Assembly (NCBI GenBank): GCA_964501335.1
Contig: CAZCTC010000004.1
Coordinates: 1-64,000, forward strand
DNA from: CAZCTC01 sp964501335
GTDB taxonomy: Bacteria > Chloroflexota > Anaerolineae > B4-G1 > SLSP01
DNA: 64,000 nucleotides
Direction: 5' to 3'
Within the stretch, counting starts at the first letter, position 1; every line of letters starts with the position of its first letter. The notes under the pieces are model-generated. The model was not told the DNA's origin and searched no databases. It worked only from the letters and a program-made list of their open reading frames with translations. A program made the translations under genes and the position numbers. Shown here piece after piece: positions 43,236-52,184 of the stretch.

Positions 43236-44122
43236 TTTATTTCAGGCAAAGGGGCAAAGAGGCCTTCGCAGGCTCCCACCATTCCATAAATATCCCCTTG
43301 CAGGATGCGGGTTACGATCAGGCCCCACAGGGAGACCAGATGGGCGGCGATATTGGCCGGATGGTGAGGAAAGTTTTTGCGAAACAGATAGCGATGATTG
43401 CGTACTAACATGCGTTGGCTTCTCCGATTGGACATGCGGGATTGAGTGGAGACGCGATGTTCCAGCCGGGCATCGGGGGTGTAGAAGAGGGCCTGGTGGC
43501 GGGAGACGCGATAGGCGTAATCATCATCTTCCATGTAAGCGTAGTCTGTTAAATTTTCATCGAAGACAAATTTTTCGACTACGGAGCGCCGAAAGGCCAT
43601 GTCGCATCCGGAGAGCGTTTCGATTTCCATAAAGGTTTTTTGTCCGTGGGGGAGGCTGGGAAAGCCGGACGGTTTGAAGCGGCCGTCGCCGCCGTTTTCG
43701 CCCAGGAAAAAGAGCCGCTGCAGAAAGCGGGTGAAGCCGGTCGCGGCCTGGTTGCCGGTAATCAGGCCCATGCCCCCACCGTAGTGTTGCGCGGTATCGG
43801 TGGTAAAGACGGTCATGAGGTGGGCCAGACAATCGGGTTCCAGGATGACATCATCATCCAGAAAGAGGACGATGTCGCCCCGGCTGTTGCGGATGCCGAT
43901 GTTGCGTTGTCGGGGGAGGCCTTTGGCGCTATGCAGCACCCGACAATCGGGGAAGGTGTGGGGAAAGAGGGCGGAGACGATGGGGCCTAAATAGTCGTCA
44001 TCGCTGGAATCTACAATGAGGATTTCATCAGCCGGTTGGGTCTGGCGGGCCAGGCTATCGAGGCAACGGAGGGTGTCCTGATACCGGTTGCGTGTGCAAA
44101 TGATGACAGAGAGCGTTAGCAT
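43232..44122 (-). CDS. Glycosyltransferase family 2
   Basis: 296 residues, GT-A fold. SVIICTRNRYQDTLRCLDSL, VDSSDDDYL, then VLFLDDDVILEP with the DDD metal motif, and YAYMEDDDYAYRVSR for the catalytic region. The C-terminal end has a hydrophobic stretch (IAAHLVSLWGLIVTRIL) that may contact the membrane. It overlaps the next gene by 4 bases and follows the flippase gene after 15 bases. Confidence 0.91.
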   Translation of the reverse strand: MLTLSVIICTRNRYQDTLRCLDSLARQTQPADEILIVDSSDDDYLGPIVSALFPHTFPDCRVLHSAKGLPRQRNIGIRNSRGDIVLFLDDDVILEPDCLAHLMTVFTTDTAQHYGGGMGLITGNQAATGFTRFLQRLFFLGENGGDGRFKPSGFPSLPHGQKTFMEIETLSGCDMAFRRSVVEKFVFDENLTDYAYMEDDDYAYRVSRHQALFYTPDARLEHRVSTQSRMSNRRSQRMLVRNHRYLFRKNFPHHPANIAAHLVSLWGLIVTRILQGDIYGMVGACEGLFAPLPEIK

Positions 44123-44137
44123 GTTTCCTCTTTGAAG

Positions 44138-45622
44138 CTAAGCTAATGATTCAGAGTTAGGGGCAGTCTGGGGACGGATTATCTGACGAACCCATAACAG
44201 GTCATTGAACCGTACGCCGCCGATTAACCAGGTCGATCCGGCGAAGAGGAGTATCCCGAGGCTTTCATGGATCAGAAAGGAAAGAAGGGGCGGGAGTGTG
44301 TCTAGCGAGAGTTGACTGATAATTCCCAGGGTGCCTGCCATACAGATTAAGATGCGAACCACCCGGCTCCAGTTATAGTGAATCGGGAAAACTTTGTGGG
44401 CCCATAAATATTGGAGTCCGCAGAGGGCCAGATAACCGGCTACCGTAGAAATAGTAGAACCATAAAAAGAGATCTGGGGTACCAGGGTCAGGTTGAGCAG
44501 CACATTGATGGTCGCGGCTATGAGCATACTATATCCTGAATACCGCACCTGTTTGGATTGCAGAATAGCCGATCCGGCCGGGTAACTGAGCATGTAGAGA
44601 AAGGGGGCCAGGGCGAGAAACGGGATCATGGGGGTAGCCAGTAGATAATCGGATTTATCGGACATCAACCGAATTATATCCGGGGCGCCCGTAGCGATGA
44701 GGATCAAGATCAGGCCGCCTACCAGAGTCAAGAGGGGTAACGCGCGCGCCGAAGTTTTCCGGATCGCTTCGGGGCCTTCGGTGGCACTGCGGGAGAAAAT
44801 AAAGGGCGTCCAAAAAAGACTGAGCGGCCCCAGAATCACAATGTTAAAGATGCTGGCAAATTTATACCCGAGAGTATAAATTCCTACGGATTCCTGACCG
44901 GCAAAGGCATTTAAAATGAGCCGATCGGAGATGTCCAGGATCCACATTCCCAGTCCTGTAAAGAGGAAAGGGATGCCCAGTTCCAGTAAGTTTTGCAACA
45001 GTTTCCATTGAAGCCTGAACCGCAATTCCCGGCGGAGGGCGAGGCCGGCTATGAGGAGGGTCAGGGAGGTGGAAACTAATGAAGAAATGAAGTAGCCCTG
45101 GACGCTGAGATGCAGCCCGCCGATCAGATAGAGTTTGAGGCCGAGATCGGTGAGAAAGCCGGAAATGGAAATCACTACGAAGGCTCCTGCCCGTTTTTCC
45201 AGTCGCAGCAGGATGTAGCAGCTGCTTTGCAAGGCGGTAACCAACAAGAGTCCGCCGGCTGCCTGGATAGCCGTTTGATAGGCGGTAGTTTGGAAGAGCC
45301 ATTGCGAGAGCGCCGCGGCGGCCGCATTTATGAATATGAGCATGAGCAGAGCGATGCTGCCCATCCAGATCAGGACCATTCCGGCCAGGTTACGGCGGGT
45401 TTCGGTATCCTGTTCGTAATACAGGCGGCTGAGTCCACTCAGGATTCCGGCGCCGGCGATCAGGTTAATAACGCTGTTTATCGTTAAGAGGATGTTAATG
45501 ATCCCATATTCTGCAGTGGTTAATTGATTTAGATAGAGGGGAAGCAAAAGAAATCCCAAGGCGGTCTGGGACATGCTGCCTATCGAATAGATGATGAGTT
45601 GGCGGAGGTCTTTTTTAAACAT
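44138..45622 (-). CDS. Wzx-type polysaccharide flippase
   Basis: 494 residues with about 12-14 hydrophobic segments from end to end. It belongs to the MOP superfamily of polysaccharide transporters (SMSQTALGFLLLPLYLNQL at the start). Proteins of this group flip lipid-linked oligosaccharide across the membrane. No Wzy polymerase, Wzz length regulator or ligase is recognisable in the window, so final assembly genes must be elsewhere or in an unrecognised form. It overlaps the upstream methyltransferase by 8 bases. Confidence 0.9.
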   Translation of the reverse strand: MFKKDLRQLIIYSIGSMSQTALGFLLLPLYLNQLTTAEYGIINILLTINSVINLIAGAGILSGLSRLYYEQDTETRRNLAGMVLIWMGSIALLMLIFINAAAAALSQWLFQTTAYQTAIQAAGGLLLVTALQSSCYILLRLEKRAGAFVVISISGFLTDLGLKLYLIGGLHLSVQGYFISSLVSTSLTLLIAGLALRRELRFRLQWKLLQNLLELGIPFLFTGLGMWILDISDRLILNAFAGQESVGIYTLGYKFASIFNIVILGPLSLFWTPFIFSRSATEGPEAIRKTSARALPLLTLVGGLILILIATGAPDIIRLMSDKSDYLLATPMIPFLALAPFLYMLSYPAGSAILQSKQVRYSGYSMLIAATINVLLNLTLVPQISFYGSTISTVAGYLALCGLQYLWAHKVFPIHYNWSRVVRILICMAGTLGIISQLSLDTLPPLLSFLIHESLGILLFAGSTWLIGGVRFNDLLWVRQIIRPQTAPNSESLA

Positions 45623-46349
45623 TTTTGCGAAAAAGCAGCATCAGGTTATTGGCCGGGCCGGGGATGAATCGCTCGACCCAATCGGCCAGCAAGGGAGAGC
45701 GCTGTGCCAGATTGTAAGCCGTCGAGATCTGGCGGCGGCCGATTTTGAAATGACGGAAGACCGTACATTGATCCAACAACTGGAATTCGGGGAACAATTG
45801 CTGGACTTCTGATTGGGTAAAACCTCGTTGATAGGTAGATTGAAGCGGCAACAGATCATACCACAGCATCCAACCACCAGGGGCACAAACGCGAGCCATT
45901 TCTTTACAGGCAGTTTGGAGATCTTCGTTTGCCAGCAAGTGTTCAAAGGCCAGGAACTGACTGACCCAGGTAAAGGCTTCTGTGGGATAAGGGAGGCGGC
46001 GGGCATCTCCCAGGTTGACGGCGATTTGCGCGTTGATCTGGACGCTGCGCCGCAAACTGGAGGCAGCGAGATCTATGCCGTACATTCCCTGGACGGTTCC
46101 TCGTAATTCGGCCAGCACCCGCAGCCAGTCGCCTGTTCCGCAACCGATATCCAGAAAGGTCAGATGATCCAAGACTATTTTTTGCCGGTTGAGAAGTGTG
46201 AGCAAGGCGCGCCGGATACGTTCGCGGTGATAATTGCCGATAGGATGCCGCAAGCTGTAAATATAAGTGAGATCGCTCCACCGTTCTCCCAGCGGCAGTT
46301 CCTCGGCGTAATGTTTCTGGACGGCGCGGATTAAATCGGATTGGCTCAT
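45615..46349 (-). CDS. Class I SAM-dependent methyltransferase
   Basis: 244 residues. Motif I LTFLDIGCGTGDWLRV, MYGIDLAASSLR, then GDARRLPYPTEAF and VCAPGGWMLWYDLL. The length and PYPTEAF-type motif resemble sugar or quinone methyltransferases; context favours a glycan substrate. It overlaps the aminotransferase by 4 bases upstream and the flippase by 8 downstream. Confidence 0.9.
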   Translation of the reverse strand: MSQSDLIRAVQKHYAEELPLGERWSDLTYIYSLRHPIGNYHRERIRRALLTLLNRQKIVLDHLTFLDIGCGTGDWLRVLAELRGTVQGMYGIDLAASSLRRSVQINAQIAVNLGDARRLPYPTEAFTWVSQFLAFEHLLANEDLQTACKEMARVCAPGGWMLWYDLLPLQSTYQRGFTQSEVQQLFPEFQLLDQCTVFRHFKIGRRQISTAYNLAQRSPLLADWVERFIPGPANNLMLLFRKNV

Positions 46350-47488
46350 GCGGTTTGCAAGGTTTCCTTGACGGCCTGGATCACCAGCATTTGGGTTTCT
46401 GCATTCATCAGCGGATAAAGCGGCAGGGTAACTTCGCGTCTGCCGACATCTTCGGTGCGCGGCAGCAGGCCGTCCTGGTTTCCGAAGGTCTGGCGGTAGA
46501 AGGTGAAGGTGTGGATTGGCGGATAATGGATACTGGTTTGAATGCCTTGGGCTTTCAGGGATTCAATGAAGTTGCGGCGGTCGATTTCCGGATCCAACAG
46601 AATGGGGAAAATATGGTAGGAGGGAGTGCCGCGTGGGGTGGAGAAGGGGAGTGAAAGTCCAGGGACTTTGCTCAATTTTTCGCGATAGGTTGCGGTTAAT
46701 TCGGCCCGGTGGTGGTTATTAACCGTTAATTTTTTTAATTGTTCGAGGCCCAGGGCGGAGCGGATTTCGTCAAGCCGGTAGTTATATCCCAATGCTACCA
46801 CATCATAACTATGGGCATGACCACGATGGCGATCCCAGGTGAGAGTGGTCATGCCGTGAGAGCGCATCAGCCGGATTTTTTCGGCCAGGTCGTCACGGTT
46901 GGTGACTACCATTCCCCCTTCGCCCATAGCCAGATTTTTATTAGAAAAGAAGCTAAAGCAGCTTACATCGCCAAAGGCGCCGCATTTTTGATTTAAGAAG
47001 GCGGCGCCGGGGGCATGGGCGGCATCTTCGATGACGGCCAGGTGATGGCGACGGGCGATGTCCATGATTTGATCCATGGCGCAGGGATAACCGGCGTAGT
47101 GCATGACACAGATTGCCCGGGTTTGGGGTGTGATATGAGCTTCAATTGATTGGGGATCGAGGGTCAGGTCTTCGGGGCCGATGATATCGGCAAAGACAGG
47201 GCGGGCGCCGGTGTAGAGAACGGCGTTGGCGGTAGCGACGAAGGTCAGGGCGGGCACAATGACCTCATCGGCGGCTGTTAAGTCAAGGGCCGCATAAGCC
47301 AGATGAAGGGCGACCGTTCCATTGGCTACGGCAAAGGCATATTTAACGCCCAGGTGCTCGGCGAAAGCCTGTTCAAAAGCCTGGGTAACGCTGCCCATGC
47401 TGAGCCATTTTGAGTGCAATACCTGATCGATTGCCTTGAATTCTTCTGTACCGAGATCGATATCGGAGAGTGGAACTTTCCATTCCAT
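46346..47488 (-). CDS. DegT/DnrJ/EryC1-family sugar aminotransferase
   Basis: 380 residues, PLP enzyme of fold type I. KVPLSDIDLG at the N-terminus, ALTFVATANAVLYTGARP, EDAAHAPGA for cofactor binding and SFFSNKNLAMGEGGM, with the Schiff-base Lys in SNKNL. It transfers an amino group to a keto-deoxysugar nucleotide, giving an amino sugar. The 4,6-dehydratase two genes upstream could supply the keto substrate. The exact product (for example a 4-amino-4,6-dideoxyhexose) cannot be decided here. Confidence 0.92.
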   Translation of the reverse strand: MEWKVPLSDIDLGTEEFKAIDQVLHSKWLSMGSVTQAFEQAFAEHLGVKYAFAVANGTVALHLAYAALDLTAADEVIVPALTFVATANAVLYTGARPVFADIIGPEDLTLDPQSIEAHITPQTRAICVMHYAGYPCAMDQIMDIARRHHLAVIEDAAHAPGAAFLNQKCGAFGDVSCFSFFSNKNLAMGEGGMVVTNRDDLAEKIRLMRSHGMTTLTWDRHRGHAHSYDVVALGYNYRLDEIRSALGLEQLKKLTVNNHHRAELTATYREKLSKVPGLSLPFSTPRGTPSYHIFPILLDPEIDRRNFIESLKAQGIQTSIHYPPIHTFTFYRQTFGNQDGLLPRTEDVGRREVTLPLYPLMNAETQMLVIQAVKETLQTA

Positions 47489-47499
47489 GATGGGGCTCC

Positions 47500-48240
47500 T
47501 TATGAATTTTTTTCAGAGGGATTGTTTTTCAGGAATTCAGGACGTAAGCGATTGAATTCCTCGACAGCACGTTCGTAATCGTCCGGGCGGCCGATATCCA
47601 ACCAATAACCGGTATAGGGATACCCGGAAACTTTTTGCTGGTCTTTGAGCATTTGATGTACCAGTTCTGGAAAATCGAGGCGTTGGCCGGGGGTGATGTA
47701 TTGCAAAACAGCAGGTTCAAAAACATAGATTCCCATGCTGACATGATAGTGATAACTGGGTTTCTCGATGTAATCTGTCAGCTCGTTGTGGGCATTGATT
47801 TCCAGGACGCCTAAATCGATTTTTACGCTGCGTTCATGCATGGCAATGGTAGAAAGGGCCCCTTGTTGTTGATGGTATTCTAATAAGGCGCCATAATCGA
47901 GCGTAGTGAGTACATCTCCGTTCATCATGAGAAAGGTTTCATTCAGGTCCGGGATCAAGGCCAGGGGGCCGGCTGTTCCCAGCGGGGTTGCTTCACGGAT
48001 GTAATTGATGGCGACATCCCATTTGCTGCCGTCGCCGAAATAGGCCATTAACAGTTCTGCCAGATGGCCGACAGCAAGGGTAATGTTATTGAATCCATAA
48101 TATTTCAGCTGGCGGATGACGATTTCCAGAATCGGCATATCATCGATCGGAACCAGCGGTTTGGGAAAAACAGTCGTATAAGGCTTTAAGCGAGTGCCCT
48201 TGCCGCCCGCCAGGATAATAGCTCGACGAGTTTTCATCAT
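47500..48240 (-). CDS. Sugar-1-phosphate nucleotidyltransferase
   Basis: About 246 residues. AIILAGGKGTRLKPYT (nucleotide loop), FPKPLVPIDDMPILE (Lys for phosphate) and MMNGDVLTTLDYG (metal Asp) match RmlA/GlmU/GlgC-type pyrophosphorylases. It activates a sugar 1-phosphate with NTP for the cluster. The short form without a C-terminal beta-helix suggests hexose activation only. ATG 48240 overlaps the upstream stop in a TGATG arrangement; a TTG at 48243 is less likely. Confidence 0.9.
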   Translation of the reverse strand: MMKTRRAIILAGGKGTRLKPYTTVFPKPLVPIDDMPILEIVIRQLKYYGFNNITLAVGHLAELLMAYFGDGSKWDVAINYIREATPLGTAGPLALIPDLNETFLMMNGDVLTTLDYGALLEYHQQQGALSTIAMHERSVKIDLGVLEINAHNELTDYIEKPSYHYHVSMGIYVFEPAVLQYITPGQRLDFPELVHQMLKDQQKVSGYPYTGYWLDIGRPDDYERAVEEFNRLRPEFLKNNPSEKNS

Positions 48241-49235
48241 CAAATCTCGTAATGATCCGGCCGATACCGGCGAAGGTTTTCCCCAATCCAGGCAATTGTG
48301 CGGCGTAACCCTTCATCTAAAGAGATCTGCGGCGTCCAGCCCAACTGTTCGCGGGCTTTGCGATTGTCGGCCCAGAGTCGTTCCACTTCACTTTTGCCGG
48401 GGCGGAGGCGTTCGCTGTCGGTGGTGAGAGTGACTGGGCGGCCGATCAGCCCGATGATTTTCTGGGCCAGATCGCCGATACTGATTTCGTAGTTAGAGCC
48501 GATGTTCCATTCCTGACCCACAGAAAGGGGGGATTCGGCGACTTTCAGGAAACCGGCCACCGTATCTTCAACATAGGTCAGATCCCGGGTGGGGTGTAGA
48601 CTGCCCAGATGGACGGTATCGCGGGTGAGGGCCTGGGTAATGATGGTGGGAATGACCGCGCGGGCTGATTGGCGTGGGCCGTAGGTATTGAAGGGGCGGA
48701 TGGTGGCAACGGGAACATTGAAAGCTCGATAGTAACTTTCGGCAATTTTATCGGCCCCGATTTTGCTGGCGGAATAGGGCGATTGTCCTTGTAAAGGATG
48801 GGCTTCATCAATAGGGACATAGCGGGCTGTGCCGTAGACTTCACTGGTGGAGGTGTGAATTACCTTTTCTACAGCGCATTGCCGGGCTGCGTTTAAAATA
48901 TTTTGAGTCCCCAAAACATTGGTTTCGATTACTTCGCGGGGATGATGGTAGGAGTAAGGAATTGCGATGAGGGCTCCTAAGTGGAAAATCACATTGGTTT
49001 TTTGGGCTGCCGCCATAATGGCTTCTGCATCCCGGAGATCTCCGGCTATAATTTCGAGTTCCTGGGAGAGCTGGCTGGGGAGCAAAGAGAGCAATCCGTA
49101 ATCATTGCGTGAATTGTAGCGAACAAATGCCCGTACATGGGCACCTCGAGTGATTAAGGCTTCTACCAGTTGACTGCCGATGAATCCTCCGGCCCCCGTT
49201 ACCAGGACCGATTTGCCTTCCCAATGTATCTCCAT
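48240..49235 (-). CDS. NAD-dependent sugar-nucleotide 4,6-dehydratase (LegB-like)
   Basis: 331 residues, extended SDR. VLVTGAGGFIGSQLVEAL binds NAD(P); STSEVYGTARYV, PYSASKIGADKI (Tyr-x3-Lys) and RPFNTYGPRQSARAVIP define the active site. The N-terminal AFVRYNSRNDYGLL and the general layout recall LegB and GDP-mannose dehydratase-like enzymes that make 4-keto-6-deoxy sugars. It may feed the aminotransferase downstream. It is the first gene after a good promoter (49305-49332). UDP-GlcNAc or another hexose donor are both possible. Confidence 0.88.
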   Translation of the reverse strand: MEIHWEGKSVLVTGAGGFIGSQLVEALITRGAHVRAFVRYNSRNDYGLLSLLPSQLSQELEIIAGDLRDAEAIMAAAQKTNVIFHLGALIAIPYSYHHPREVIETNVLGTQNILNAARQCAVEKVIHTSTSEVYGTARYVPIDEAHPLQGQSPYSASKIGADKIAESYYRAFNVPVATIRPFNTYGPRQSARAVIPTIITQALTRDTVHLGSLHPTRDLTYVEDTVAGFLKVAESPLSVGQEWNIGSNYEISIGDLAQKIIGLIGRPVTLTTDSERLRPGKSEVERLWADNRKAREQLGWTPQISLDEGLRRTIAWIGENLRRYRPDHYEI

Positions 49236-49304
49236 TGCCGAATTTACTCCTGTTTTATGGGATGGAAATTGCGGCCTGAACAGGCCGGAGCCCTATCACC
49301 CCGT

Positions 49305-49332
49305 ATCATAACACAGAGAGCCAACAATGCAA
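49305..49332 (-). promoter_or_regulatory. Promoter of the polysaccharide operon
   Basis: On the - strand: TTGCAT (49332-49327), 16-base spacer, TATGAT (49310-49305), about 70 bases before the dehydratase ATG. A short hairpin CGGCCTG/CAGGCCG (about 49271-49287) lies in the leader. Confidence 0.55.
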
Positions 49333-49375
49333 TGGTGCATTTGAAGGTAATTCTTTTTTGTAGCGGGAAAGAATA

Positions 49376-50374
49376 TTAGTTTTTAGAGGGTGTGTGGATG
49401 TCAGAATATTCTCGATACCAGGCAATGGTTTTTTCCAGACCCTGTTCGAGGGTGTGGTCGGGATGCCAGTCCAACATGCGCCGGGCTTTGGCTGCGGAAA
49501 GGCGTTGGGCCCGAATTTCGGCATGGGCGATATTTTGAATTTTGGGTTTTAAGGACTCACATCCCATCAGGCGGGCGATGGTTTGGACCAGGTCCAGGAC
49601 GGTAACAGGGTTTTCGGTGCTGAAATTGAAGCTTTCTCCCAGGATGGCAGGGGAGCCCATCCTTTCGGCGAGCTGGAGGTAGGCCTGCGCGACATCTTCC
49701 ACGTAGATGTAGTCCCGGATATAGGTGCCGTCACTGCGGATGAGGGGGGCTTCGCCGCGGAGCAGTGAGCGCAGGGTGCCCGGGACGATGCGGCTCCAGT
49801 TGAGATCGCCGCCGCCGTAGACGTTGCCGCAGCGGGTGATGGCGACGGGCAGGCCGTAGGTGTGATAATAACTTTGGGTGATCAGGTCCGCGCAGCTTTT
49901 AGAGACATCGTAGGGGTGTTGACCCTGCAAGGGCGATTCTTCGGTGTAAAGGGCGCCTGAAAGTTCTCCGTAGGCTTTATCGCTGGAGGCGACGACGATT
50001 TGTTGGATCTGGGGGCTGTGGCGGCGGCAGGCTTCCAATAAATTGTAGGTCCCCCGAATATTGGACTCAAATGTGGGGAGGGGGGAGCGATAGGCCGGGC
50101 CGACGAGTGTTTGGGCTCCCAGATGGAAGACCGTTTCGATTTCATACTCGTTGAGGGCGCGTTCCAACGTCAAAAAATTTTCCAGCTCACCGTTGACGAA
50201 GGTGAGCTGTTGGAAATCGCCGCTGTAATAGAGTTGAGATTGGGGGTCCAGGTCACGGACCAGCGCCGTGACGACGGCGCCGCGCGTCAGAAGTGCCCGG
50301 ACCAGCCAGCTACCGACGAACCCGGTGGCTCCAGTGACGAAGACCCGGCGTTCTTTCCAGAAACGGTCTTCCAT
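49376..50374 (-). CDS. NAD-dependent dehydratase, CDP-glucose 4,6-dehydratase-like
   Basis: 332 residues, extended SDR. MEDRFWKERRVFVTGATGFV, then HLGAQTLVGPAYRSPL, SSDKAYGELSGALYTEESPL, HPYDVSKSCADLI (Tyr-x3-Lys) and RCGNVYGGGDLNWSRIVPG closely follow CDP-glucose 4,6-dehydratases (RfbG type). Product would be a 4-keto-6-deoxyglucose nucleotide, entry to dideoxyhexoses. No matching cytidylyltransferase with clear CDP specificity is proved here. It ends 140 bases before the next gene, so it may be a separate unit or the head of the cluster. Confidence 0.88.
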   Translation of the reverse strand: MEDRFWKERRVFVTGATGFVGSWLVRALLTRGAVVTALVRDLDPQSQLYYSGDFQQLTFVNGELENFLTLERALNEYEIETVFHLGAQTLVGPAYRSPLPTFESNIRGTYNLLEACRRHSPQIQQIVVASSDKAYGELSGALYTEESPLQGQHPYDVSKSCADLITQSYYHTYGLPVAITRCGNVYGGGDLNWSRIVPGTLRSLLRGEAPLIRSDGTYIRDYIYVEDVAQAYLQLAERMGSPAILGESFNFSTENPVTVLDLVQTIARLMGCESLKPKIQNIAHAEIRAQRLSAAKARRMLDWHPDHTLEQGLEKTIAWYREYSDIHTPSKN

Positions 50375-50401
50375 GGTGTGAATTCTTTTTCGAGGCGGCG
50401 A

Positions 50402-51019
50402 TTATTCTTCGAGCAAGCCTCGGATGCGGGCGGCCACCATCTCGATGGCGACTTCATTGTGCCCACCTTCGGGGATGATGACATCGGCATACCGTTTGCT
50501 GGGTTCCACGAATTCCATGTGCATGGGGCGGACCGTGGTCAGATATTGGTCGATGACTGTTTCAAAGGTGCGGCCCCGTTCCTGGACATCCCGTTTGAGG
50601 CGGCGGATCAAACGGATATCGGCATCGGTATCGACAAAAAGCCGCACATCGAAGAGATTGCAGAGGTCCGGTTCCGCAAAAATCAGGATCCCTTCGACCA
50701 GGATGATCCGGGCCGGAGCGACATGGCGGGTCTGGGTGGTGCGGGTGTGCTGAGTGAAATCATAGACCGGCAATTCTACCGGTTTGCCTTCCCGCAGCAT
50801 ATGGAGATGTTCGACCAACAGGCTTGTTTCCAATGAATCGGGGTGGTCGAAGTTAATCCGTTTGCGTTCTTCGGGGGGCATATTGAGCTGATCTTTGTAA
50901 TAGGCGTCGTGGGCAATATAAGCGATATGTTCCATGCCGACACGTTCCAGAATCCGTCGGGCTATGGTAGTTTTTCCCGAGCCGGTTCCGCCGGCTACGC
51001 CGATAATAATGGGTCGCAT
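50402..51019 (-). CDS. udk: Uridine kinase
   Basis: 205 residues. P-loop IGVAGGTGSGKTTIARRI, YIAHDAYYKDQ, FDHPDSLE and VLVEGILIFAEP-type region (ILVEGILIFAEPDL) are characteristic of Udk, which phosphorylates uridine and cytidine with ATP or GTP in pyrimidine salvage. The family length is normal. It lies 5 bases after an unrelated membrane protein gene and 27 bases before the dehydratase, so cotranscription into the polysaccharide region is possible. Confidence 0.94.
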   Translation of the reverse strand: MRPIIIGVAGGTGSGKTTIARRILERVGMEHIAYIAHDAYYKDQLNMPPEERKRINFDHPDSLETSLLVEHLHMLREGKPVELPVYDFTQHTRTTQTRHVAPARIILVEGILIFAEPDLCNLFDVRLFVDTDADIRLIRRLKRDVQERGRTFETVIDQYLTTVRPMHMEFVEPSKRYADVIIPEGGHNEVAIEMVAARIRGLLEE

Positions 51020-51024
51020 GTTTT

Positions 51025-51999
51025 TTATCCCTCTTTGTTGACTGCCCCTGATGGGCGTGGCGAACGCTGCCGGAATGGAAGAATGCCGATGACCAACAGG
51101 ATCAGTCCCATTCCTTGCAGCGGGGCTCCGGGGTTGAAAACTGCCCGGAACAATTCCAATGATGTGGGGTCAATGTGCAATTGGGTTTCCCTGGCGACCA
51201 GATCGCCGCTTCCTTGTAAGACCGTTTCTACCAGCATCTGTCCTCCGGCGCTGCGGTAAATCTGGACGCGGAAGCGCGTGGCCGGTGGCGGTTGGAGCAA
51301 TGTAACACGGAAGGTGAGACCTTCGGAAGCAATGGCGAAATAGGCCTCCGGATTGCGCGGAGTCAGGGTCAATTGAAGCTCAGTCTGAGGCGCACTTTGG
51401 GCTGAGGTCAACAGTTGCAGCGGCTTGTTTTGGGCGCCGTGGGCTGTGACGGTGAGCTGTACGCCTTTGCCTTCCTGGAAGAGGTAAAGCCCATAGGGAG
51501 AGTTAAGGACGGATAATGAGCTGGTTGGGTAGGGAAGGGTGAAACCATGTTCGGGTATGGTGAGCGTTTTTCCGGGGCGTCCCGGCAGTTGGGTTTCGGT
51601 CCAGCCCAGGCTTAATTGCAGGCCCCAACCGATGAGAACACAGAATCCGCCAATCACAATCAGAAACTGGCGGAGGGAGCGTTGGGAATGTTTTTCCAGC
51701 AGGGTTGTGAGACGGGCGATGGTGCTGAGTCCCAACAGAGCCAGCGTGAGACGAAGCCAGGGGGAAGTGCGGATAGCGAACAGCCCCAACGCAGACAACC
51801 AGGGTTCCCAAGCGCCGAGAGTTGGGCGAATTTCGGCCTGCCAGCGGAGAAAAGCGGCTTCATTGGAAGGTAGGACTGGTGTTTGTGGGATAATTAAGGA
51901 AAGCAGCAGGAGAATTCCCAGGGACGCCACCAGCCCGGTGAGCAATGCTTTGCCGTTTAACCAGGCCCATGCCACTTCTGCTGTCTGCCTTGCGCGCAT
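51025..51999 (-). CDS. Membrane protein, possibly ResB-like
   Basis: 324 residues. Hydrophobic segments at about 18-38 (LLTGLVASLGILLLLSLIIP), 65-95, 110-130 and near the C-terminus (MGLILLVIGILPF). Between the third and the last lies a soluble stretch of about 160 residues, presumably outside. This layout and the LSLIIPQ start recall ResB (cytochrome c maturation) but I see no ResC partner and no firm motif, so the function is open. The tRNA-Thr terminator lies 15 bases upstream of its ATG. Confidence 0.7.
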   Translation of the reverse strand: MRARQTAEVAWAWLNGKALLTGLVASLGILLLLSLIIPQTPVLPSNEAAFLRWQAEIRPTLGAWEPWLSALGLFAIRTSPWLRLTLALLGLSTIARLTTLLEKHSQRSLRQFLIVIGGFCVLIGWGLQLSLGWTETQLPGRPGKTLTIPEHGFTLPYPTSSLSVLNSPYGLYLFQEGKGVQLTVTAHGAQNKPLQLLTSAQSAPQTELQLTLTPRNPEAYFAIASEGLTFRVTLLQPPPATRFRVQIYRSAGGQMLVETVLQGSGDLVARETQLHIDPTSLELFRAVFNPGAPLQGMGLILLVIGILPFRQRSPRPSGAVNKEG

Positions 52000-52013
52000 C
52001 CCCGCCCTTTCAC

Positions 52014-52040
52014 AAAAAAAAAGCCCCGACCGTGCGGGGC
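52014..52040 (-). terminator. Intrinsic terminator of tRNA-Thr
   Basis: On the - strand GCCCCG (52040-52035) pairs with CGGGGC (52028-52023), then nine T (52022-52014). It begins 5 bases after the tRNA 3' end. Confidence 0.92.
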
Positions 52041-52045
52041 CTCAG

Positions 52046-52118
52046 AGCCACCCGTCGGAATTGAACCGACAACCTCTCGCTTACGAAGCGACTGCTCTGC
52101 CGATTGAGCTAGGGTGGC
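52046..52118 (-). tRNA. tRNA-Thr (CGT)
   Basis: 73 nucleotides. Acceptor GCCACCC/GGGTGGC, D arm GCTC/GAGC, anticodon loop TTCGTAA giving CGT (reads ACG), T arm GTCGG-TTCAATT-CCGAC, discriminator T. The first anticodon-stem pair is G-G. CCA is not encoded. Flanked by a strong promoter and an intrinsic terminator, so it is a single-gene unit. Confidence 0.96.
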
Positions 52119-52131
52119 TTGCTCGGGTTGT

Positions 52132-52159
52132 ATTATACGCAAAAATCCAAATCTGGCAA
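52132..52159 (-). promoter_or_regulatory. Promoter of tRNA-Thr
   Basis: On the - strand: TTGCCA (52159-52154), 16-base spacer, perfect TATAAT (52137-52132), 13 bases before the tRNA 5' end. Confidence 0.8.
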
Positions 52160-52184
52160 GGATGGAAATGTAAGGGCCGTGGGA

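Noticed and set aside
51025..51999. Firm call as ResB cytochrome c maturation protein
   Set aside because: Topology is suggestive but no ResC partner or diagnostic motif is visible, so only a tentative label was given.
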